A model generated the notes under the pieces. The model was not told the DNA's origin. It made no database searches and saw only the letters and a list, made by a program, of their open reading frames with translations. 7,929 nt of DNA from Nitriliruptoraceae bacterium. Its GTDB lineage: Bacteria > Actinomycetota > Nitriliruptoria > Nitriliruptorales > Nitriliruptoraceae. A program made the position numbers and the translations under genes. Each line of letters begins with the position of its first letter. The stretch's first letter is position 1. The stretch spans positions 1 through 7,929 of the forward strand of contig SKJO01000305.1 of NCBI GenBank assembly GCA_007121975.1, given 5' to 3'. Positions 1 to 4,861 of the stretch are shown here, piece by piece.

Positions 1-40
1 ACCCCGACTGACCATGGCCCACCCCGCGTCGACCCCGACC

Positions 41-60
41 GGCCGGGACGGGCCGGGACG
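41..60. repeat. Two perfect 10-bp tandem units
   Basis: GGCCGGGACG occurs twice back to back at 41-50 and 51-60, and is followed by a G-rich run up to about 77. The unit length matches the 10-bp repeats at 390-469, although the sequence differs. It is probably a slippage product in G/C-rich intergenic DNA. Confidence 0.7.
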
Positions 61-120
61 GGGGGCGGGGCCGGGGCAGCCGGCGGCATCGGGGCGGGGC
101 AGGACGTGCGGGCTTGTGAT

Positions 121-140
121 GGTGGGCAACGCTTGCCACC
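121..140. repeat. Small inverted repeat (hairpin)
   Basis: The left arm GGTGGGCAA and right arm TTGCCACC can pair with one bulged G and a 3-nt loop (CGC). There is no T-run after it on either strand, so it is not a standard intrinsic terminator. Its function is unknown. Confidence 0.4.
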
Positions 141-212
141 AGGACTCCGACATGCCCTGTACCGCGCGGTGTGATGCAGCGCAGCCAATGTGCGGGGTCT
201 GCCGGCATGCCC

Positions 213-239
213 GGCCACCGGCCACCGGCCACCGTGGCC
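213..239. repeat. Three 7-bp tandem units ending in an inverted arm
   Basis: GGCCACC is repeated three times (213-219, 220-226, 227-233). It is followed directly by GTGGCC, so the last unit and the flank form the inverted repeat GGCCAC-C-GTGGCC. Any of the three units could pair with the GTGGCC arm. No gene is associated with it. Confidence 0.7.
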
Positions 240-389
240 AGACAGGTTCCACGCGAACCTGAGCACGGGCGGGCATGACTCGCTGGGGTCGCCCCCCGGC
301 GGCCTCCTACGAGCGACACCGCCCCGGGCCTGGGCACCCCCGCCAGCCTCGGGCTGTCAGGCGACAGGTGGGATGAGGAGCGTCCGAGT

Positions 390-469
390 GGGCGTTGCCG
401 GACGCCAACGGGCGTTGCCGGACGTCACCGGACGTCACCGGGCGTCATCGGACGTCATCGGGCGTGAGG
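390..469. repeat. Array of eight 10-bp tandem units
   Basis: Eight consecutive 10-bp units follow the approximate consensus GGRCGTCAYC. They are GGGCGTTGCC, GGACGCCAAC, GGGCGTTGCC, GGACGTCACC (twice), GGGCGTCATC, GGACGTCATC and GGGCGTGAGG. The third base mostly alternates G and A, which suggests a 20-bp parent unit. Three units contain the palindrome GACGTC. The period is close to one DNA helical turn, so the copies would lie on one face of the helix. The array lies in non-coding DNA about 515 bp beyond the end of rnj. It may be a neutral minisatellite or a cluster of protein-binding sites. Confidence 0.8.
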
Positions 470-717
470 CTGGCGGGTTCGATGCGTGGGGTTGCCTGAG
501 CCATGGTGTCGGGGCGAGGTTCCACGGCCCGGAAACGAGCGAGACACTCACGGCCAACGTCCTGGCGGACGACCAGGGGGCCTTCTTGCTGCGATCGCCG
601 CAGCCATGTCGACGGTAGGCCCCGATCCGGTCCGCTTCGGTTTCGTCGCTGGCAGCTGGTTCGCTCTGGGGCCCTTCGCGTGAGGGTGGGATGCTGAGTC
701 CGTGGGCGGGGTCGGCG

Positions 718-948
718 TCAGGTGCGTCCTCGTCGGTCGAGGTGCCGAACGGGCCCCGGACGTGGATGCAGGATCAGCGCCACCTCGGTGTTGAACGTCG
801 ACTCGCGGCAGCCATCAGCAGCCACCGCCCCGGTGGTGGTGCACGGCTTGGTGAACCCACCGGCATCAACCAACTCGTTGATCACCTCAGGGGCATCGAA
901 GCTCCCGTGGTGATCCGTGCATGGATCGGCCGACCGCACCCCACCCAC
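718..948 (-). pseudogene. Possible decayed or orphan 76-codon frame
   Basis: A minus-strand frame from a GTG at 948 to a TGA at 718 encodes 76 residues with a protein-like composition, including the stretches FDAPEVINELVDAGGFTK and CRESTFNTEVALILHP. It starts 37 bp beyond the stop of rnj on the same strand. A second minus-strand frame, open between stops from about 773 to 435, overlaps its end and encodes a D/E/P-rich stretch (STDEDAPDADPAHG). The two could be one gene broken by a frameshift. Third-position G/C is weaker here than in rnj, and I see no clear ribosome binding site or recognisable family. It may equally be chance. Confidence 0.2.
912..927. repeat. 16-bp near-perfect palindrome beyond rnj
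   Basis: GATCCGTGCATGGATC is palindromic except for one G/T pair that could wobble in RNA. It begins 58 bp past the rnj stop on the rnj strand. As RNA it gives only a 5-bp outer stem and has no U-run, so it is a weak terminator candidate. As DNA it could be a dimer-binding site. It lies inside the weak 718-948 frame. Confidence 0.4.
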
Positions 949-984
949 CCCACGCAGCCCAGGTCGGCGGGTCAGCCCAGCGTT

Positions 985-2649
985 TCAGGCCTCCTGCACC
1001 ACCGGGAGCACGAACGGACGGCGGCCTGCCTCGGCCCGCCAGAAGCGGCTGACCGTCTGGACCACGTGGCGCTGCACGCTGGCGAGGTCCTCGAAGCGCA
1101 CCCGTGCCAGCCCATCGAGCTCCCGGTCCACGGTCTTGCGGGCGGCCTCGAGCAGGTCCTCGGCCTGCTCGGCGAAGACCACGCCCTTCTGAGTCACGAT
1201 CGTCTCGCCCACCCGCTGTCCGGCGTGGCTGTCGACGGTGACGAAGACCACGCAGATGCCGTCCTCGCCGATCCGGCGCCGGTCGCGCAGCAGCGCCGGG
1301 CCGACGTCGTCGAGCAGTCCGTCGATGTAGACGTGGCTGGTAGCCACCCCCTCGCCCCGGGTGACCCGACCGTCGGTGAGCACGACCTGGTCACCGTCCT
1401 CGCAGATGAGCACGTGGTCGGGCAGGCAGCCGGTCATCTCGGCGATGTCACGGTGGGCGCGCAGGTGCCGGTGCTCGCCGTGCACCGGCACGAAGAACTC
1501 GGGCTCGACGATGTTGTGGAACAGGATCAGGTCCTCGCGGCTGGCGTGGCCGGAGACGTGCACGGGGGCCAGTCCCTTGTGCACGACCTTGCAGCCGCGC
1601 CGTGAGAGGTTGTTGATCGAGCGGAATACCGCCTGCTCATTGCCGGGGATGAGGCTCGAGGCCAGGATCACCAGATCGCCCTCACCGACCTCGAGGGTCC
1701 GGTGTTCGCCAGCAGCCATCAGTGACAGCGCGCTGAAGGGTTCGCCCTGGGACCCGGTCGAGATCACGATCAGCTCGCGCCGCTCATAGCGGTCGACCTC
1801 GTAGGGATCGACGACCTGCGAGCGGTCGAAGTCGAGGTAGCCCAGATCCTCGGCGATGGCCATGTTGCGCACCATCGAGCGGCCCACGAACACCGGACGT
1901 CGGCCCACGGCCCGGGCCGCGTCGAGCACCTGCTGGATGCGGTGCACATGGGAGGCGAACGACGCGACCACGATCAGGCCGTCGGCATCCGCGATGTGCT
2001 GGCGGATCGAGTCGCCCACCGTGCGCTCGGTGGGCACGTGGCCGGGCGAGTCGGCGCCGGTGGAGTCGGCCAGCAGCAGGTCGACGCCCTCGTCACCGAG
2101 CCGGGCGAAGTGGGCGAGGTCGGTGGGCAACCCGTCGATGGGGGTCTGGTCGAGCTTGAAGTCGCCGGTGTGCACGATCATCCCGTGCGGGGTGCGCAGC
2201 GCGTAGGCGATGCCGTCGGGGATCGAGTGGCTGACCTGGATGGCCTCGGCGCGGAACACCCCTTCGGTGACCACGTCACCCGGCGCAAGCTCGCGGTAGT
2301 CGGGCTCGGGCAGGTCGGGCCACTCCTCGAGGATCGCCTGACAGAAGGCCAGGGTCAGCCGCGTGCCGAACACCGGCACGACGCGGTCGAGGTCGCGCAG
2401 GAAGTAGGGCAGCGCGCCGATGTGGTCGAGGTGGCCGTGGGTGAGGAACACCGCATCGACGTCGTCGGCACGTTCGGTCAGCCAGCGCCAGTCGGGCAGG
2501 ATCAGATCGACCCCGAGGTGCTCAGCATCCGGGAACAGCACCCCGACATCCACGACGGCCAGCCGACCATCGACCTCGACCGTGGCCATGTTGCGCCCGA
2601 TCGATCCGAGCCCACCCAGGAAGCTGACGGTCACCGGTGGGTGGCTCAT
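985..2649 (-). CDS. rnj: Ribonuclease J
   Basis: This encodes a 554-aa ribonuclease J, a metallo-beta-lactamase/beta-CASP nuclease that acts in the cytoplasm. The family has 5'-3' exonuclease and endonuclease activity in mRNA decay and rRNA maturation. The zinc motif HxHxDH is at H71-G-H73-L-D75-H76. Further metal ligands are H141 (SHSIPDG), D163 (HTGDF) and probably H390 (VPVHGEHRHL). The beta-CASP part covers roughly residues 200-360 and contains ISTGSQGEP at about 296-304. GHAS (367-370) belongs to the RNA-binding region, and the C-terminal domain runs from about 445. Length is normal for the family. The ATG at 2649 overlaps the dapA stop (ATGA) and has GAGG 7 nt upstream within dapA, so translation is probably coupled. 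Oddities are S16 in GSIGRN, where GEIG is usual, and L74 where E is common. Neither removes a metal ligand. Confidence 0.96.
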   Translation of the reverse strand: MSHPPVTVSFLGGLGSIGRNMATVEVDGRLAVVDVGVLFPDAEHLGVDLILPDWRWLTERADDVDAVFLTHGHLDHIGALPYFLRDLDRVVPVFGTRLTLAFCQAILEEWPDLPEPDYRELAPGDVVTEGVFRAEAIQVSHSIPDGIAYALRTPHGMIVHTGDFKLDQTPIDGLPTDLAHFARLGDEGVDLLLADSTGADSPGHVPTERTVGDSIRQHIADADGLIVVASFASHVHRIQQVLDAARAVGRRPVFVGRSMVRNMAIAEDLGYLDFDRSQVVDPYEVDRYERRELIVISTGSQGEPFSALSLMAAGEHRTLEVGEGDLVILASSLIPGNEQAVFRSINNLSRRGCKVVHKGLAPVHVSGHASREDLILFHNIVEPEFFVPVHGEHRHLRAHRDIAEMTGCLPDHVLICEDGDQVVLTDGRVTRGEGVATSHVYIDGLLDDVGPALLRDRRRIGEDGICVVFVTVDSHAGQRVGETIVTQKGVVFAEQAEDLLEAARKTVDRELDGLARVRFEDLASVQRHVVQTVSRFWRAEAGRRPFVLPVVQEA

Positions 2650-3569
2650 CGTGCGGCCTCGATCGGCGCGAGCGCGTCCAGCACGCGTTGGGCGACGCCC
2701 GGCGAGGCGTCCGCCAGGGGCGGGCGTACCGGACCGGCGGGCAGACCCTTGGCCGCCAGCGCCGCCTTGAGTGGACCGGGGGAAGGCTCGGCGAACAACG
2801 CGCGGTGCACCGGCAGGCAGGCCAGGTGCAGCTCGCGGGCCCGCGCCGGGTCGGTCGGGAAGGCCGCGATCATGGCCGCGATCTCCGGGCCGACGAGGTG
2901 GGCGCTGACCGAGATCACCCCGACCGCACCGACCGCCAGCAGCGGCAGGTTGAGCTCGTCGGCGCCGGACCAGAGCGCGAACCCGCCGGGCGCGCCGCGC
3001 GTGGCTGCCATCGTGTCGCAGGCCTTGCCGCAGTCCCCGGTGGCGTCCTTGACCCCGACGACGTGCTCGATCGCGGCGAGCTCCACCAGCGTTGCAACCT
3101 CGATCGCCCGACCGGTTCGACCGGGGATGTCATAGACCACCATCGGCACCCCGTCGGCCGCCTCGGCCGCCGCGGTGAAGTGGATGCGCAGCCCGCGCTG
3201 GTCGGGACGGTTGTAGTAGGGGGTGACTACCAGCACCGCATCCGCTCCCGCCTCCACAGCCCGGGCGGTCGTGGCGACGGTCTTGGCCGTGTCGTTGCTG
3301 CCCGTGCCGATCATGACCCCGGCCCGCTCCCCGACCGCGTCCTTGACCGCGGCGAGCAGCTCGAAGGGCTCGTCGCCCCGGAGGGTCGGGGACTCGCCGG
3401 TGGTGCCCGACACCAGCACGGTCTGGGTGCCGTTCTCCACCAGGTGGGTCGCGAGCCGCTGCGCGCCCGGCAGATCGAGCGTGCCGTCGGGCGCGAAGGG
3501 GGTGGCCATGGCGGTCACCACCCGGCCGACGCCGGGCGGCGGGGTCGGGCCGTGGGGCTCGAGGGTCAT
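2646..3569 (-). CDS. dapA: 4-hydroxy-tetrahydrodipicolinate synthase
   Basis: This encodes a 307-aa DapA, a class I aldolase-type TIM barrel. It condenses pyruvate with aspartate semialdehyde, the first committed step to diaminopimelate and lysine. Visible landmarks are GTTGES (T56, T57; E. coli T44/T45), PYYNRP (Y119; E. coli Y107), YDIPGRTG (Y146 and R151; E. coli Y133 and R138) and the Schiff-base lysine K174 in GVKDATG. The Y146-K174 spacing of 28 equals that in E. coli. SGADELNLPLLAVGAVGVIS (201-220) is the usual C-terminal barrel segment. The reading frame stays open upstream to 3944, but that part is antisense to the Dabb gene. The ATG at 3569 is chosen because AAGGTG lies 7 nt upstream and the family's N-terminus begins just after it. 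It overlaps rnj by 4 bp, so the two form an operon with dapA first. Confidence 0.96.
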   Translation of the reverse strand: MTLEPHGPTPPPGVGRVVTAMATPFAPDGTLDLPGAQRLATHLVENGTQTVLVSGTTGESPTLRGDEPFELLAAVKDAVGERAGVMIGTGSNDTAKTVATTARAVEAGADAVLVVTPYYNRPDQRGLRIHFTAAAEAADGVPMVVYDIPGRTGRAIEVATLVELAAIEHVVGVKDATGDCGKACDTMAATRGAPGGFALWSGADELNLPLLAVGAVGVISVSAHLVGPEIAAMIAAFPTDPARARELHLACLPVHRALFAEPSPGPLKAALAAKGLPAGPVRPPLADASPGVAQRVLDALAPIEAAR

Positions 3570-3596
3570 GCGCAGGCACCTTGAGGGGGGGACTCC

Positions 3597-3603
3597 TATG
3601 CTA
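3597..3603. promoter_or_regulatory. Shared -10 element, bidirectional promoter candidate
   Basis: The sequence TATGCTA lies in the 84-bp gap between the divergent starts of dapA (3569) and the Dabb gene (3654). On the plus strand it reads TATGCT and on the minus strand TAGCAT, so both fit TAnnnT. It is one of very few A/T-rich spots in the gap. It would give leaders of about 20 nt for dapA and about 45 nt for the Dabb gene. I find no good -35 box on either side, which is common in high-GC actinobacteria. This is prediction only. Confidence 0.45.
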
Positions 3604-3653
3604 ACCGGCGGTCGAGCAACTCCGACCGGCAACCGGCGAGCAGAGGACCTGAC

Positions 3654-3953
3654 GTGATCTGGCACGTGGTGCGGTTCGACTTCGGCGCGGTCGACGAGGT
3701 CGAGCGCCGTGGCCTGGAAGCCGACCTGGCCGCGCTGGCTTCGATCGACGAGGTCGCCTGGCTGCGGGTCGGACGCGACATCGAGGATCCCGCGATCACC
3801 GGCCTGATCACGGGCTTCGCGGACCGGGAGGCCCTCGACACCTACCGGGTGCATCCCGAGCACGTTCCCGTGGTCGAGCGCATCCGCGCGCTGGGCATTC
3901 CGGCGGTCCGCCTGGACCTGCACACCGACGACGACCCGGAGCAACTGCCGTGA
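3654..3953 (+). CDS. Dabb-type alpha/beta-barrel small protein
   Basis: This encodes a 99-aa protein resembling the stress-responsive Dabb (dimeric alpha/beta barrel, ferredoxin-like) family. Landmarks are the N-terminal strand IWHVVRFDF, a helix at about 12-29, a second strand WLRVGRDI (36-43), the strand GLITGFADREA (50-60), the helix LDTYRVHPEHVPVVERIRAL (61-80) and a last strand VRLDLH (85-90). Histidines H4, H67 and H70 sit where family members carry conserved ones. Some relatives are small enzymes (for example polyketide cyclases) and many have no known role, so no reaction can be assigned. The GTG at 3654 is preceded by AGAGG at 3642-3646, 7 nt away. Its stop overlaps the GTG start of the CYTH gene by 4 bp, so the two are probably co-translated. 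Confidence 0.8.
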   Translation: MIWHVVRFDFGAVDEVERRGLEADLAALASIDEVAWLRVGRDIEDPAITGLITGFADREALDTYRVHPEHVPVVERIRALGIPAVRLDLHTDDDPEQLP

Positions 3954-4447
3954 GCCAGGAGATCGAACGCCGCTTCGTACTCCAGACCGAGCCGGCTGCC
4001 GGACTGCTCGATGCCGGCACCCGGCTCGCGCAGGGCTACCTGTGCTCCGGCGACGGACTGAGCGTGCGCATCCGCATCGTCGACACCGATGCGGAGTTGA
4101 CGGTGAAGGGGGGTGGCGGCCTCGCCCGTACCGAGGTGAACCTGCCGCTCGGTCCCGACGATGCGCAGGCGCTGTGGCCCTTCACCGCGGATCAGCGCAT
4201 CGACAAGGTGCGCTACCGCGTGCCGCTCGGACCCGATGGTCTGGTCGCCGAGGTGGATCGCTACGCGGGAGACCTCGAGGGACTGCTCACCGCTGAGGTG
4301 GAGTTCGAGGACGAGCAGCAGGCCGCGGACTTCGTGCCCCCGGCCTGGTTCGGCCTGGAGGTGACGGGCGACCGGACCTGGTCCAACGCGGCGCTCGCCC
4401 GCCACGGCCGTCCCGACCGTCCCGACCGTCCCGACCGCCAAGCCTGA
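3950..4447 (+). CDS. CYTH domain (triphosphate tunnel) protein
   Basis: This encodes a 165-aa single-domain CYTH protein. The family forms an eight-strand beta tunnel that binds triphosphates; bacterial members include inorganic triphosphatases and adenylate cyclases. The N-terminal ExExK signature appears as E4-I-E6-R-R8, with Lys replaced by Arg. Inward-facing charged residues on alternating strands are visible: R40 and R42 (SVRIRI), K53 (LTVKG), E62, K86/R88/R90 (DKVRYRV), E101 and D103 (EVDRY), and E116/E118/E120 (AEVEFE). The end VTGDRTWSNAALARHG matches the usual C-terminal helix. The set is complete enough to predict an active phosphohydrolase, but the substrate (tripolyphosphate or a nucleotide) is unknown. 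The GTG start at 3950 has GGAG at 3938-3941 and overlaps the preceding stop. A repeat-encoded RPD tail follows the domain. Confidence 0.88.
   Translation: MSQEIERRFVLQTEPAAGLLDAGTRLAQGYLCSGDGLSVRIRIVDTDAELTVKGGGGLARTEVNLPLGPDDAQALWPFTADQRIDKVRYRVPLGPDGLVAEVDRYAGDLEGLLTAEVEFEDEQQAADFVPPAWFGLEVTGDRTWSNAALARHGRPDRPDRPDRQA
4408..4437 (+). repeat. 9-bp tandem repeat in the CYTH gene tail
   Basis: CCGTCCCGA occurs three times (4408-4416, 4417-4425, 4426-4434), followed by CCG. Because 9 is a multiple of 3, it encodes in-frame RPD triplets from residue 154 onward (RPDRPDRPDRQA) without disrupting the gene. It lies beyond the folded CYTH domain, so copy number could vary freely between strains. Confidence 0.85.
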
Positions 4448-4492
4448 GCTCCCCGCGGCCGGAGTACGCGCAATCGGAAACGCCGCGCCGTG

Positions 4493-4861
4493 CTACGCCG
4501 GTCCCCGCAACGCCGCCCAGGCGTACGCGCCGATCAGCGCGATCGCGACGGCCTCACCGCCCGGGTGGTCCGGCGCGAAGGGTAGGGCCGGCACCCAGCC
4601 GGCCGCAGGCAGCACCGGCAGGGCGGCCACCAGCACCACGGCCAGGCCGATCAGCGGGACCAGCCGTTCCCGGCGGCCCAGCCCGACCCCGACCCCGGCG
4701 GCGATACCCGTGCCGAGGTAGCAGGCGACCACCCACCAGCGGCTGGTGGCGACCGGGTCACGATCGGCCGCATCCCCCAGGATGCGGGCGAGGTCGAGCA
4801 GCAGCAGGGGGACCAGCCCCACCGCCAGCCCCAGCGCGACCGTCCGGACCCGGTCGTTCAT
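4493..4861 (-). CDS. Small four-helix membrane protein
   Basis: This is a 122-aa hydrophobic protein that I cannot assign to a named family. Four membrane segments are visible at about residues 7-26, 42-61, 67-89 and 102-119. They are separated by a short charged loop (30-41, DAADRDPVATSR), a basic loop GRRER (62-66) and a loop PFAPDHPGGE (94-103). By the positive-inside rule the GRRER loop and the RVR near the N-terminus would face different sides if all four helices span, so topology is uncertain. There is no signal-peptidase site or enzymatic motif. The ATG at 4861 overlaps the thyX stop (ATGA), and its own Shine-Dalgarno is weak, so expression probably depends on translation of thyX. It converges on the CYTH gene with 45 bp between stops and no clear terminator. 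Confidence 0.75.
   Translation of the reverse strand: MNDRVRTVALGLAVGLVPLLLLDLARILGDAADRDPVATSRWWVVACYLGTGIAAGVGVGLGRRERLVPLIGLAVVLVAALPVLPAAGWVPALPFAPDHPGGEAVAIALIGAYAWAALRGPA

Larger units (their letters stand above)
1..984. other. Gene-poor region downstream of rnj
   Basis: No convincing gene is visible in this stretch of nearly 1 kb. Several short open frames exist, but their predicted peptides are low-complexity (rich in R, G, P, A), they lack good ribosome binding sites, and their third-position bias is weaker than in the real genes to the right. It contains tandem short repeats (41-60, 213-239, 390-469), small inverted repeats (121-140, 912-927) and a possible decayed minus-strand frame (about 435-948). 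I see no tRNA, no rRNA and no T-run terminator. The left edge may belong to the 3' side of a gene outside the window, but nothing shows this. Confidence 0.6.

Noticed and set aside
390..469. CRISPR-like array
   Set aside because: The units are contiguous 10-mers with no unique spacers and there are no cas genes.
190..618. 142-codon open frame on the plus strand
   Set aside because: It runs through the 7-bp and 10-bp tandem repeats, has a low-complexity product, and has no clear ribosome binding site or family resemblance.
691..1605. 304-codon open frame on the plus strand
   Set aside because: From 985 onward it is antisense to rnj. Its long open length follows from the strong codon bias of rnj, and its own composition is rich in V, A, H and D without motifs.
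1942..3135. 397-codon open frame on the plus strand
   Set aside because: It is antisense to rnj and dapA, both firmly identified by catalytic residues. It has no motif or ribosome binding site.
3570..3944. N-terminal extension of dapA by 125 codons
   Set aside because: This part is antisense to the Dabb gene and does not resemble DapA. The ATG at 3569 has a good ribosome binding site and the right family length.
4448..4492. Bidirectional terminator between the CYTH and membrane protein genes
   Set aside because: I found only imperfect pairing between GGCCGGAGTACG and the downstream GTAC/CCGG-like bases, and no T-run. It is not strong enough to call.
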